A DNA stretch of 64,000 nucleotides, from positions 62,001-126,000 of the forward strand of contig CAJQUW010002158.1 in the NCBI GenBank assembly GCA_907163375.1, written 5' to 3'. Shown one piece after another: positions 31,894 to 44,900 of this stretch. Numbering within the stretch: the stretch's first letter is position 1; each line of letters begins with the position of its first letter. This DNA is from Prostheceraeus crozeri. Its lineage: Eukaryota > Platyhelminthes > Polycladida > Euryleptidae. The notes under the pieces were generated by a model. It saw only the letters and a list, made by a program, of their open reading frames with translations, was not told the origin of the DNA and ran no database searches. A program made the translations under genes and the position numbers.

Positions 31894-34800
31894 TGAAAGT
31901 GTTCATAAGTTTCTTGACAAGTTTCCTACAGGCAAATTGAGATGCTTTTTTACTACCTTTCGACAAACGAGTAAACAGAAATTGCTATGTTTTGACATTT
32001 ACGACTTTTGATCATCACGTTTTAGGTACCGATCTTAACCTCATCAGAACACACCGATGCATTGCTAGCGTAAGGACCGTTGTTGGTAAAGGCAGAGGTG
32101 GATTATTCGTTAGACGAGTCGTGTAGATAGATGGGAAAAGTAGAAAAAGATAAGATCACAATGTTGATTGAAGTTTTCGGATGACCTGTTAGTCTTTGAT
32201 GCAACAAAAGCTTTCGTTACATCAGTGTCTTTTCCACTGACGATTTTTAGGAAATCGTTTTAGCTCAGTGAGAAGCGAAATTCAGACATAACGAAGGCCA
32301 TACTTTTTAGTAAGGGTGGAAGTTATTTTTTTATCAATTTTGTACTGAAAATAGAAGCTTATCTTTCGTCTGTTACACCACAGATTTAGAATAAGCGCAT
32401 GCTAGGAAGTAGGTGTATTGAAATGGGTGCTATGTGGTTTAGAAGATAAACGAATTTGAGCCTAAATGGATGATCATGACTTTACCTCCCGAATTCAAAA
32501 CAAATCGGCCTGCATAGTACCAGATTTTGACATAAGGTGCCAAATTAGAAGATGATGGAGGTAGAACGCATCGCGCTACACCAGTATGCCTATCACAACA
32601 TCTTAAGAGCAAAACAAATTCATACATCACAACAACCGCAAATGAGCGCTTACTGGAAAAGTTTCCACATATCCTACTAATATTACTCTGCTTTACTTAC
32701 AAACCACCGAAGCATTCTTATACACCGGATTTGTAGAGAAGTTTGATTTCCCTCTACGAGAAACACCATATGGCGACAGATCGCACCACCGACGTCTCCT
32801 ACAAATTTTGATGAACACCCTGTAGCATACATTGGAAAGCGTTTAGATCTTTTTGCGCGCCTAAAGCATTGTTACATTACGGACCTCCTTTATTTTGTCC
32901 TGTGTAGTCGAAAAAATGAATTTAGAAAAATAGCTTCGGGAGACAATGTTGTTCAATGCTGTTCAGCTCAAGTTTTCTGTGGATTCCCATGTATTATCTA
33001 TTTTTAACGCAAAGTGTAAAAGAGATATATTTTATTATGACATCTTTTATATCAAATGCACAGTAGGTTAAAATCAATCACATTTATCACGCATGCATAA
33101 TTTTCTATCACACAATCATTTTGAATCAAAATTATATGATGTACGATGCAATGCATCAGTGATTTATACAACTAGAGGTAATATTTCGGACGTGCTCGCC
33201 ACAAAACGTGCTCGTGGCGTTTTTCCCCCAGGAACTTCAGATGATGCTTCAGACGTCCTTGACACACCGAAACTATTTTTAATCATTCAAATCATTGACA
33301 TTGTGTAATGGATTGAAAATCAGCATAGATATCTCATGGAATTTAAGTGGTGAAATGGTAGAATTTTGACAATTCAAAATCATAATTTATTGTGTGAAAA
33401 ACGCCAGATCTCATTGCTTCTAGTGAATGACAATATACATGATGATCCCCACAGAATCTCCATTGAAGCGCTACGGGAGCTGTGGGATGACCTCAGCATC
33501 CATACCCACCCTATATCCATGGATGTACCCAGGGGAACCCTGTGGATTACAGCTGTTCGATTATTGTACAATTATTATTATGTAAATATTGTTGTACAGT
33601 TATTATTATTGCTGTGATCGATTTCTGAATTATCTAAATATCTGAAGAAGCTTATCTGAAGTCATCATTAAAATCGGGAAAGGGAGTGAGTCTCCCTTGT
33701 AACACTTCTTATGTAGAACAAAATCGGTCGACGTAAGACTACATGTGACTTTAATTCAGGCGTATCTTCAAACTTTTCAGCGAAAGTTATTTGATTTGGC
33801 TCACTGGAAGCTGAAATCCATGACCTAGTTTGAAAAGGATTTTTGAAAGTTTGATTTTGCACTTTTTACAAACATTTTCTTTTATAACTTAGAATGAAAC
33901 GCATCGATTTTCAATGAGTCTATGTAGTCATAGATTTTGGAAATTGAGGTTTATGAATCATATCATAATCATCTATCTAGTCATAGACATCGAATAGAAC
34001 ATCGGAAACTCAAATATTGCATAAACGCTACTTATTAAAGATTCTAGTATTAATGGAACTTTTAAGTAGTCAATTTGGTGTGTTTTCCTAATCATTTGAA
34101 TTCATTTGGTCGTCCATGTTCGTCATAAACACATTTGAAGTTACGTATAACTGTAGAATACCAATTGAAAAGACACATAGGAATGGATGTTTCTGAAGGA
34201 AAAATCTTCCATATTTCAAATGCCATGTTTGAGTAGTATTTTATGCACAAATAACATTTTTAATATATCTTCCTTGTACTCATTAGTGACTTTTGAGCAA
34301 TCATTTTGCAATTAATAAAGAGACAGAAACCTGAATTTTTTGTAACAATTCAAAGCTCTGGCTTTCGCCAGGTCGAAATGATGCTTCAGTGTGCTTTGTT
34401 CGTGGCACCACCGTGAATAATGGCTTGCCGTCTGAGAGTCGAACCCAGTCCTCGAGCTGCTAAGAACTCATAAGAAGATAAGATCATCAAGACCAGCGAA
34501 GCACACCCTCCACGTTTTGAGTAATGGGCAGCAACTTGGGCAACTGTTTCAAGGTAGATGATGCGATTCTATCGAAATGAATTTATTTATGTCATTTACA
34601 TAGCAGTTAAAAATCAATTATGATAATCAACTACGATTTTCTGAAGTCAGCCAATGTCAAAGACTGTTCCCTTAACTGTTCCATTAGAAACGAGCAACTT
34701 TTTGATGATGGAGAGCACAGTTCTTGCACAATGATGGTGGCAGAAACAATAGCATACCTATCGGTGAACAAAACTGATGACAGCTGTGGTTTCCTATGAT

Positions 34801-35420
34801 TGCTGTTTTAAATGAAACAAATAACTCATAAGAAAGGCATTGACTATTGCATTGACTTAATGGATAGAAAATATATTTCATCTTCTTTACCTTCTGATGT
34901 TCCCGCCATGTTAGCGCAGATGAAGCATAAACTGAAAGGAAGAATGAAGAGAAGTCAGACATTGTTCACCCGACAATTTTACGAATGTGCGCATGCATCT
35001 AACTGATAATGACGTTCATCATCCGTTTCTGCGTACAATCTATTCTTTTTTTATGCTTTTTTCTAATATTGTAAGATAATGACACTTTATTTACGTAAGT
35101 CGTATGAGAGTTGACGCAGGCAAGTATGCACCCCTGAAAAAAGCTAGTTCATCAAATTTGTTGCTCAGAGATCGCGCATTAGTTAATAGGACATTTGGAT
35201 GCCTACGCAACCTAGCCCGAGACAATGGCAGGTGGGAGGCGCGCCTGACCTTGAGCAGAAAACAAACTCAATTATCCGAACACAAATTGGTCACAGGAAT
35301 TGGGCGCGGAGTAGTCTGAGCAATAGGACTATGTCGAAGGTAAATCCCATAATATGTGAGTCGTCGTCTTATAGGTCGAGACACACAGTTGCAATTCTTG
35401 CGTCGAAGCTGTAATAATTC
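31894..35420. other. No gene recognised
   Basis: About 3.5 kb of AT-rich DNA with only chance-sized frames (up to 92 codons). A GGGTTCGACTCTC B-box-like word occurs on the minus strand near 34445, but without a convincing A box or tRNA fold. Confidence 0.5.
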
Positions 35421-35569
35421 ATCGCTAGAGAGCTACCATAGATATTGTCATTATAAAGAATAACCATTGCAAGGTAGAGACACGAAAATGCCAACCGACC
35501 GATCGGGTGACTAGAGGTCGCAAGCAAATCGACCTCACGCAATGGCAACTAGCGATCGAATGTACACAC

Positions 35570-35838
35570 AAATAAGCTGCTGAACGGAAAACAAAATAAT
35601 CAAAACTCAATAGTGCGAGATCTACTGACATTTTCTTCCTAAAGTCGCGCACGAGCTATTATTTTGTAGATTATTTATTATTATTTATTATATTTATTAT
35701 TATTTATAGATTATTTATTATTTATTATTATTTATAGATTATTTATTATTTATTTGTAGCTATTATTTATTTGTAGATTGTCCCCCAGCATCAGTAAAAC
35801 GACTATTCTCACGTAGTGATTTTAGTCGTCTTGCAAGC
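35570..35838 (+). repeat. Inverted copy of an unknown coding segment and its 3' flank (partner at 39489-39916)
   Basis: The plus strand reads SARSTDIFFLKSRTSYYF and then GTAGATTGTC...CATCAG.AAAACGAC and AGTCGTCTTGCAAG. The same order occurs on the minus strand at 39580-39489 (VRARDAFFLNSRTSFLLF, same 3' flank). A TTATTA microsatellite has expanded inside this copy at about 35657-35765. The copy ends at CTTGCAAG, immediately before a family A MITE. Probably the 3' end of a repeat family that is not otherwise recognised. Confidence 0.6.
35657..35765. repeat. TTATTA-type microsatellite
   Basis: Interrupted ATTATTTATTATT units, including a repeated TTTATAGATTATTTATTATT segment. Confidence 0.85.
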
Positions 35839-35840
35839 TA

Positions 35841-36864
35841 CACTGTAAATCGCTGGATACGAAAATTACATACAGGCATATACCACAATCACATACAATT
35901 TGAAACTAACATCTGATACGATATTCTCGTATGGTTACAGAGATCTGGTATGTTTTTCATACCACATCTCACTTACTTTCGTATGTGATTGGTATGTAGC
36001 GACACGAGCCATTCTATCTGTGATTGGCTGTTTTACACTGAAATACGAGTTGTTGGTATGTTTTATATACGAGACCCGATGCAAATTTATCCTCATTCGT
36101 ATGCTTCTGGTATGCTTCTGGCGTGAAGAGCTTTAAGTCACATAGCAAAATGTATTACATACTACTGTCAAATAACATTTTTCAGTAATACCAGTCGCGA
36201 ATATTGTTTTTGATAGAGTGATATTGAACTAGATTAGATTTATTGTGACTTTAATGCTCCATGAGATTGTCGTCGTTACTACTTGTCTAGAAACATTAAC
36301 AGGACGTTTAGTTAGCTATACGTTATGAGCCAAGTTGATAAACATCAGCTCATTCAAGCGATATTTATCGGGAAATCATGTTGACTTATATATATGTCAA
36401 ACATGATATATATATATATTGATATATGTTGACTTATATATCTCTGCGTTCATGAATTATAATGTGTTTTTACTTCGGATTGATAATATGCTTTATTTCA
36501 AAATTACATGATGCATAATTGTTGATGGTTGAATACTTATTGATTATGTTTGAAATGCCTTAGACTTACGTGTATTGAAATCGAATTCAGTATTGAAAGT
36601 ATGACTCTTGAATGTCATTATCTCACTACTTACAGAGCAGTAGTAACATTAATGTGATCTTTTTGACAAAAGGCCTATACTTTGGACATGATTTATGCTT
36701 TCTTTTAACATTGTACTGGTATGGCTTTAGTATGTAAAGCGTTTCACATTTAAAATAACATACGAAAAGCATACAAATATATACCAAGAGAATACAGAAA
36801 TATACCAAAAACAAATTTTGGTATGCATCCTTCGTATGCGATTGGTATTGAGCGATTTACAGTG
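35841..36864. mobile_element. MITE family A, copy 3
   Basis: A 1,024-bp copy with intact ends CACTGTAAATCGCT / AGCGATTTACAGTG and TA on both sides (35839-35840, 36865-36866). It carries a small extra TATATA-rich duplication around 36390-36440 not seen in the other copies. Confidence 0.9.
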
Positions 36865-37898
36865 TACGTCACACATCGCACAATCGTGTTTGTTTATGTG
36901 GATCTATGTGCGTCCGAGTTTGATACATTTGAGATTTGTCATTTTTATGATTCGATCGCAATTTTTAGACAGACATCTTCCGGAGTATCCAGAAATATGA
37001 TATTTATTCCTGGTAGCCGGTAGCTTGTCCGAATCGCTGTTAAAGATAATGAAAACGTCATGACAACCGATGTTATTGCTGCAGACAAACAAACAGACTC
37101 TCCTGATCACAAAAAAGGAACGAAATCTTCTAAAAGCCACCGATGAGTCATTTTTCAAAAATTCAGATTCTTGGAGATTCTGAATATCTATAATTCACTT
37201 TTTTATTCAAAAAAAGTGCATGTAAAAATTCGATCTATATGGAAGTCATATGGGAAGTTCATTCGATTTCATATGGAAAGTTGTCATTTTCTTCACACAT
37301 GTTCATCGCCCAGGAACAAAATTCAGTTTTGTCGCTGATGACATTGAAGTTAAAGATGTTAATCAGAAGGATTTACGTACAAATGCATTGCACACATAGA
37401 AACTCATAATTTCCTATGTGTCCAGACTTGTGGGACACCTTGTATAATCAGAGTTGCAGGTACATGAAAATCAAAAATGAAAACTCATTTTGTTCTAAAT
37501 GTTTCATGAGAGCGTTTTGAATGTAAAAGGGAATATTTCGTTTTCGTAAGTTTTCATTTTCAAAACCAAATTTAGTACCGTTGCTCTTTTAGATATCGCA
37601 CGACCATAAAATTTCAGCCAGACGAGCGTCATGATAGATACTACTACTGAGATGGAAAATTAAAACGAAATATCAAAATTTGACCGTTTTCAATATCTTT
37701 AAGAGCAAATTGGTCATTCAACCGCATACGAGGAGATTCGTATTTCTTCTTGCCTCTGGAGAATTCTACATTAAAGGTGCAATCATAATCATAAAAATGA
37801 CAAATCGCATTTTGAGTGATTAAATGAGTGCTGGATGTTTGCGTAATTGAGGGTATCACACTCGGAGGTAGATAAAAAAAAATGGAATTTTGCAATGT

Positions 37899-39491
37899 TT
37901 AACACTAGGATGCCGAAAAATCGATTTACCTTCAACGCCGACAGTGTGTCAAAATGACACACAACTACCAAAGTGGTTAATATTGTTTATGCAGCCTCTT
38001 TTAGACATTCACATGGCTTGAGTAACATTTTCCATTGAATTTCACGCGATTTTTCACTGAGCATGTTAATCTTAACTTAATTTACAATGCTTGAGGTAGG
38101 CCTACCTCCCAACATTAGCCTGATCTGTAGGATCAATGAAAGTGCTTGCAGTCTGCATTTCATTACTTCGAAAGAGTCCAGGCACCTATGCTAGGCGTGT
38201 GTTCCGATCAGCTTTCAATGCTGGTATGTGCATTTCATGGTGCACTTTATTATTGTTTCGATAGCTGATGTACTTAGATGCTCCCGCGATCCGCTGAATC
38301 ATATCTACTACAACAAGCAACTTCTCTGACTCAGCAATTCCCAGAGACAGCCTGGCTTCAATCTCGCTTTCACACAATGTCGGGTTGATATCGATTTGTT
38401 TGACATGGCATAGACATAGGCTTGATTCGATGTCGAGGACTCTGTCATCAGTGTTGCAGTGTGAAAACTTCGTCATTCATCGCAATGCCGCGAAGACGCC
38501 TGACTGCTGAGAATGCGCTGCGACGATTACAACTCATGTGCCTCTGCGCCTGTGACAGCTGCACCTGTATCGTCGGCTCGGAAGAGGTCAACTGAGCCTT
38601 CACCTCAAAACATGATGAAGCGGCGACATTGTCACGTTGGTGGCGACTGTAAAAACGTTACGAAGAAGTCGTGCGAGTCATGCCAGAAAATGTGCTGTGG
38701 AAAGTGCACTGCTCTTGAAAAGTACACTTGTAATAACTGTGTATGAGTTTGCTCATTTTTCTGCGTTGATTTGATGCGATCATAATGCAATTGTGTTACA
38801 TTTTCATGCCTTGTAATAATGCAAACTGGAAAAGTAGCCTACCGCACTGTAGTACACTTATAGTAGCTTACACTTTTAGTGTCTGGGTTTGTTCATTTTT
38901 ATGCGTTGATTTGATGTGATCAAACTGTACATGTAGCCTACATGTAGGTATATGTTTGGCAATTGTGTAACATTTTATATGCCTTGTCCTTGTAACTGGT
39001 TTTCCTGGGCGTAATAGAGTACTTATACACTGGCATTCTGTTTTCCTCTCATTTGCTGGTCGTGGTGATTGCTGGGAAAATAGCTTTGATTGAGTAGGCC
39101 TATAGGATACAGGTCTACATACGATTTGTCCTATTTCAACGTAATATTGCAAATAGACAATATAAATAGATGTGCAAGGAGCATTATAGAAAGCTTATAG
39201 GACTACATTTGATATGGAATATAAGTGGTTAGGGTTATTTCCTCTACTTAGCATTCTTTAAAAAATCCATCGCTGTGTGTCATTTTGACACACTCTCGGC
39301 TTTCTAAGGAAATCGTTTTTTTACACAAAAAATATAACATCTACAGCAAAGAGAAGAAATGAAAAATGATCTTTGCCTAAAATTAATAAAACAAAATAAG
39401 TTTGGTACGAAAATAACTGAAACTATATAATCCGCAGCAATTTTATATCACAAATGTGTCATTTTGACACATCTCGGCATTCTAGTGTTAA
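37899..39491 (+). mobile_element. piggyBac element, internally deleted
   Basis: TTAA target duplications at 37899-37902 and 39488-39491 enclose inverted ends CACTAGGATGCCGA / TCGGCATTCTAGTG. The palindromic word TGTGTCAAAATGACACA lies about 30 bp inside the left end; related TGTGTCATTTTGACACA words lie at the right end and near 39277. Inside is a short gene remnant with a piggyBac-type Cys-rich tail. A ~90-bp segment is directly duplicated downstream of it (about 38747-38830 and 38885-38995). It is inserted right next to the 39489-39916 repeat. Confidence 0.85.
38485..38746 (+). pseudogene. piggyBac transposase remnant (start plus Cys-rich C-terminus)
   Basis: A start-like MPRRRLTAENALRRLQ at 38485 lies in one frame. 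An overlapping frame from 38513 ends in MKRRHCHVGGDCK, then SCESCQKMCCGKC and YTCNNCV, the C-terminal Cys-rich finger of piggyBac transposases. The whole DDD catalytic core is missing, so the gene is an internal-deletion product and the element depends on a helper. Confidence 0.65.
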
Positions 39492-39916
39492 CTTGCAAGA
39501 CGACTGGAATCACAGCTTTAGAATCGTCGTTTTGCTGATGTTGGGTGACAATCTACAAATTAAAATAATAAGAAGCTGGTGCGTGAATTAAGGAAGAAAG
39601 CGTCACGAGCTCTCACACTACATTGATTCTCCAATAGATCAAGTCTGTCTACTGGGTCGACGTAGCCCCTCGCAATATTGTTGTAAAAGAGAGGAATTCC
39701 TTCCATAGGATAATAACTTGGTTCATGGTTGGGACATAATTGTGGCACAGTGTACTGGCAAAACCAAGCATTGCTTCCAGCAGGATGGGTCTCCGCCACA
39801 TTTTTTTGTTTACTTAACCACCACTGGCTCGATGATAAATATTCTGCAGCAAACGTTGACATAATAACTAAATAATTCCATCTCAACGATTGACTATTAA
39901 ATTGAAGTCGTTTCAA
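39489..39916 (-). CDS. Unrecognised 118-codon frame, repeat-borne
   Basis: The minus-strand frame 39916-39560 encodes SSSQWWLSKQKNVAETHPAG, then CQYTVPQLCPNHEPSYYPME and GYVDPVDRLDLLENQC, a protein-like composition that I cannot assign. Its last ~20 codons and 3' flank recur inverted at 35570-35838, so it belongs to a repeat family, perhaps a transposase tail. A possible acceptor (ACGTTTGCTGCAG) lies near 39845. The piggyBac element begins directly after its 3' flank. Confidence 0.35.
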
Positions 39917-39919
39917 TCT

Positions 39920-42900
39920 CTTAGAATCGCACCGCTGTACAATGGAGCATATGAGGATTCTCAGCTCGACATTGGTAAAACAATGATCTGAAAGCAGCTA
40001 AACTTCTTCATGAAAATATGAGGGAAAGTTTCTATGGAAGATCTTCAACATGTACAAACTTTTTGGAGTCCTAGTCGCCTCACTCTGATATTTTGATTTT
40101 TGAGGGACATATGTTGGTTCTTGCAAATTTCGGAAATGCACTTAAATAGTGTGTCCACTTAAGTAATTGTAAACGAATTTCCAAAAACATCTAGATTATG
40201 ATGCCAAGACACTAGCTGCAGCAATCTTTGAGTTTATTTCACGAATTTCTAGTGTGATCTGGATAGTGTTTTGAAACTCAGAATTGTCTACGTTCGTCAT
40301 TTGAAAGTCATTTTCGGAAGCCCGCCAAACTTCAAACAGGCAGCAGAAATCAGATTTTATGCTTGTTCTTCGGAATTGGAATGACTAAGACTAATCTGCA
40401 GGCCTAAGAAGTTAGATGGTTTTGGAGGATTAGCATTGCACGATTAGATCGAAAGTTACCGACTCTGCGCGATATACGGCAAATTCGATGCACGGAATAT
40501 CCTGTGTCAAACAATCGTGTCGTGCATCGTTTCAAAAAGAAAAATCCAGCACCCTATTGTTTCTCTTGAAAAAAGTCTTGAAATTTCTGGAAAGCAAGCA
40601 TGATACTTATCAAATTGTCTTGCATGGATTGTGATTTTGTATCTTTGGACATACATGTAATGCTACTAGAGCTATTTCTCGTTTTCGTTCCTCCAATACT
40701 AGACCACGGATGCTACCATATTTAATCTTCAGTCACAGATCGGTAATATGAGTAAGACCTTAACCACGTGATATGCAAGAGCCGGTCATTTTCGCAATTA
40801 CAAATCGACCTACGATTTTGAAAAGACATCCGATTGACTTTGGATCTTTTCTCTACGTACCCTTTCAAGCCTATTATGCGGAAAATTTTACTGAACATGG
40901 TAGAGCAAATGCGGCACTAGCTGTACAGAGGTGTCTATCTTATCTGCCTATTTCAATGCACAATAACTCTCCTGAAATCCACATATTATTAAAGTGCACC
41001 GTTTTTCCTCAAACGACTACACATGCCAAATTAAGTGTACAGTACTCCCTGTTTCAGGTACGAAATTAAGTTTCCACGATTAATGAGTATGTAGATATGC
41101 TATGATGGAACTCACGAAAATAGCTCACAAAAGGATGATAGCTCCCAGTTGACGTCTGATCGATGAATGACAATATCGTCTTATCAGAGCAGTTAATAAC
41201 TTGCTACAATCACGATGCTGTCTAAACGTGTTAGATAACCACCATCAATGATAGCACCCTGGACCCTCAAGCGAGTATTAGCTTCCGATTTTGAGCGTAT
41301 TATAAAATCGTTGGAATACTAAACTTGTATTACTACGTTTGCTGCTACAATTATACTGATACTAAATATACAATCCTTTATCAAAATTAGATGGTGTTCC
41401 TGACAATATTCAATGACATGTATGCGTGAATATGATGTAAACCAAGCCATGTCAAAAGTCAGAAGCAAAAGACAAAAAAGTTTGTTTCCAAGAACATTGG
41501 AAAACAGGGACAAACATGTATATGCGTCTAGGCGCAACCCATTCACAGAAAACAGCGTGCGATCGGTTCTGCTGAAAAGATATGTTCCGAACAGGAAGGA
41601 CTGGAGAATAATCAAAAATAAATTTCCAGATGGCATGCCTATTGGTTAGTGTTTTGTATACTCATTGTTCGTAAATCGTTTGCATTTTGGAGAAACTTAG
41701 TGAAACTTAGCGATGGAATTTAGCTTTGGAGTCAAGCTATTGATGAACTTGTTGAATTCAATTGCACTGCCATAGTTTTTATTTATCTCCTGCAACAATG
41801 TGCACTGTGACTTACGTAACAAAGGCGCAATTTCTTGTCGTAAATTTTGATACAGTGAACATTCGATCATGAAATGATGAGGTCTCTACTTTTGAATTAT
41901 CACATAACTCTTATATAAACGCTCTTCATATCGTTATTTCTGTAGCTGTCAGCTACGAAATCTGAGTTTAGATTTTTTGCTCGATTTTGTCCATAATAAA
42001 TTGATGTCATTCAAGTAAATTATAAATACATTCTTCTACATTCAACCAATTTGAAATAAAAATCAGTTTGCGGTAAATGGCAATTAGTTTGATGATTTAA
42101 CTTTGAAATTGTGATTTATACCTGTATTGTGATACTCCCGACGACCTTAGTTCCTCGCCTGTGACTTCTTCCTCTTAAGTCTTAGCTTCTCACCGGCTTC
42201 ACTGCATCGATCGAGTAGCTTACACTTGGTCCAAAAGCAAGACTACTTTCTTAAACAGTAACTTTACTTCCAAAACATCAAGCTTCATCCTCTTCATGAT
42301 GAATGACTCAGCAGTGTGGCCAGCCAACAAACTATGCGACTTCTTCACTTCAAATGCCAACAAACCTGCGAAAAACAAGCCTGAAATCCTACTACGTACT
42401 ACCATCAGGTGCCGTATTCATACACGACAGAGGAAATATACATCCTCTAATGTTTAGGAGCCCTCAATGAACATAGCGCAACTGATCCTTCTTGTGTCCC
42501 GAACTGGTTACTCAGACATGGGCGAAGATGTCATTTTAGAACTTCTTACGTGTATGTGTCCTCCCATCACATATACTGCCTGACAGAAAAAAAACTCAAC
42601 ACTTAACATTACTAACGACTGTTTAATTTCGAAATCGATCTTACTCCCAAACAAATTTCTATGTGCCCCCTCTAGTATAGCCACATGAAGATATTGCTCG
42701 TCTTCTTACAAAGGAGCAACGTTTGGATACGTTTAGGCATCGCATAATTTCAAAATTTGCTGTCATTCTGACATAAGTCGTAACTGCATAATGAAGCACG
42801 AAAATGAATTCGTAATATGCGTGGTTATTATAATGATTCGCTGTGAACGTAGGGCATGCGCTATTTAGTAAAAAATTGAATGCATCGCATGTAGCTGTTT

Positions 42901-43060
42901 GAAATTGATGGGTGCGTTGATGTGAAGAAGGAAAAATTGTAAGAAAGGAAGATAGAAACTGCAGGACCAAAGAAAACATATGTAATGGCTTGAGGCGGGA
43001 GGTGCATAATGAATAAAAGGAAAACGTCTCCTAAGTAGACTAAGTAGACTTAAACCTCCC
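39920..43060. other. No gene recognised
   Basis: Short frames only. The plus-strand frame 41413-41649 (SKRQKSLFPRTLENRDKHVY...) and the one at 40773-41069 look slightly protein-like but match no family that I know, and neither has a paralogue in the window. Confidence 0.4.
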
Positions 43061-43072
43061 CTTACTAAGTAA

Positions 43073-43108
43073 GGCAGTGACCAAGCGTCTGGACGCGAAA
43101 CGTTTGCC
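43073..43108 (+). ncRNA. Decayed hammerhead-ribozyme-like motif
   Basis: Stem I GGCA/TGCC, stem II GCGTC-TG-GACGC, then GAAAC and GTT: the layout of a type I hammerhead. The segment between stems I and II reads GTGACCA where CUGANGA is required, so two core positions differ and cleavage is not expected. No reverse transcriptase relic was recognised beside it. Confidence 0.4.
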
Positions 43109-43287
43109 GATTTTACCTGTATTATATTTTTACTTAAGCCTTTGTGTTTATTCGGCATTATATATATTTCGGGAGAGATTTGTGACGTTTTCCTTTTATC
43201 CAAAGAAAACAAATATAGTCGCAGAAAAACAGATTGCAAGTTGATCATTACAGTGAGGAGAAATCGGTTTCAGAGCGTTTCGCGTGA

Positions 43288-44205
43288 CAATTTGAAACCA
43301 ACATCTGATACGAGATTCTCGTATGTTTACAGAGATCTGGTATGTTATTCACATGAAAGCTCACCTACTTTCGTATGTGATTGGTATGTAGCGATATGAA
43401 CTCTTCTATCTGTGATTGGCTGTTTTACGATGAAATACGAGTTGTTAGTATGATTTACGTATATACGAGACCCGATGCAAATTCGTCCTCATTCGTATGC
43501 TTTTCGTATGTAGAGTTTTAAGTCACATGGCAAAAAATATATATGTATATCACTCACTTCTGTCAAATAACTTTTTTCAGTAATACCATTCGTGATTATT
43601 TCTTTTTGATAGTGTGGTATTTATATAGATATGATTTATTGTGAATTGCATGCTATATGTCGTCGTTGCTACTTGCCTAGTAACATTTACAGGACACTTG
43701 ATTAGCTCTACTTAATGAACCAATTTTTTAACATCAATTCATTCAAACTATTTCTTTTGTGCAATCATGTTGACTTATATATCTTAAAAATAACTATTTA
43801 TTTTATTTCGGATTGATAATATGCCTATTTCCAAAAATACATAATACATAATTGTTGATGGTTGAATACGTATTGATCATTTATGAAACGCCTTAGACTT
43901 GCAAGTATTAAAATCGAATTCAGCATTGTAAGTTTGACTATTGAATGTCATTATCTCACTACTTGCAGAATAGTAGTAAGTGCCATGCAACATTAGTGTG
44001 ATCTTTATTGACAAAAGGTCTTAAATCAACATATTTCAGAAATCATTGATACTTTCCTTTAACATTGTGCTGGTATGGCTTTAGTATGAAAAGCATGCCA
44101 CAGTTGAAATAACATGCGAAAATCATACAAATAGATACAGAAATACACCAAAAAATATTTGGTATGCATCCTTTGTATGTGGTAGGTATTGAGCGATTTA
44201 TAGTG
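43288..44205. mobile_element. MITE family A, copy 4, left end missing
   Basis: It matches the other copies from the CAATTTGAAACCAACATCTG segment onward and ends in GAGCGATTTATAGTG (one change from the consensus end). The first ~50 bp, including the left inverted end, are absent, so it is immobile. Confidence 0.8.
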
Positions 44206-44339
44206 AGCAACAAGACGGTTGACGGAAGCGGGACTGGAATTTTATAGACCTGCCGACCGCATATTCCTCAGTGACTTTCCCTTGGTCTTAGTAATTTCAT
44301 TGACCGCTTCTGCAAGCATGAATATTCTACAGATATCGA

Positions 44340-44900
44340 ACACAAAGGAAAAAGAATAGAATGGTGCCAGTGGCATTCTAACTGGAGCATTCATGAGTTG
44401 CTACAATCATGTGAAGTGGACGAATGAATCACGGTTCTCCCTCGATTTCCACAATGGAGGAGTTGGTGCTCATAGAATGCCTAGTATGCAGAGATGTGCA
44501 GTCTGTTGCATTTCAGGACATGATCGATTAGGCGTCATGATTTGGACTGATATGTCACAGTGGGCGAACGGCTGGTGTTTTCATCAAAGCATCTTGGATG
44601 GCAAGCGTTATCTCCTGGAGGTTTTAGGTCTCTATGTTCTTCCAATAGCGAGGGAGCGCAATTTCATCATCCAGGATGACAATGCGCATCCATGTTGAGG
44701 ACACCAGGTGGCAACAGGTCGGGTTTTGAAAGATCAGTAATTGAGTACCTCCCGTGGCCTTCACGTTCTCCTGATCTTTCTTTCACCGATCGTGCACGTG
44801 CGGGAGGAGCTAGGTAATAGGATGAAATGCTAGCATTTACATTCACCTACCACTATCGAAGCACTTTCTGAAAAAGTAGCAGAATAATGAGAAAGCATTG
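44340..44900 (+). pseudogene. Tc1-like transposase relic
   Basis: The plus strand reads RIEWCQWHSNWSIHE; then, in the frame 44393-44698, VKWTNESRFSLDFHNGG (first catalytic region, where TNES replaces TDES), a GVMIWTDMSQW strand and FIIQDDNAHP (second catalytic Asp). After a stop, another frame gives PWPSRSPDLS (the usual WPSxSPDLNPIE, with the Glu region lost). The order is that of Tc1 DDE transposases. The N-terminal DNA-binding half is missing; several frame breaks. No inverted ends were found. Confidence 0.8.

Noticed and set aside
34430-34470. B-box-like GGGTTCGACTCTC on the minus strand, possible tRNA or SINE
   Set aside because: No matching A box at the right distance and no cloverleaf.
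42220-43248. Several 60-130-codon minus-strand frames
   Set aside because: Composition fits chance frames in AT-rich DNA; no motif, splice context or paralogue.
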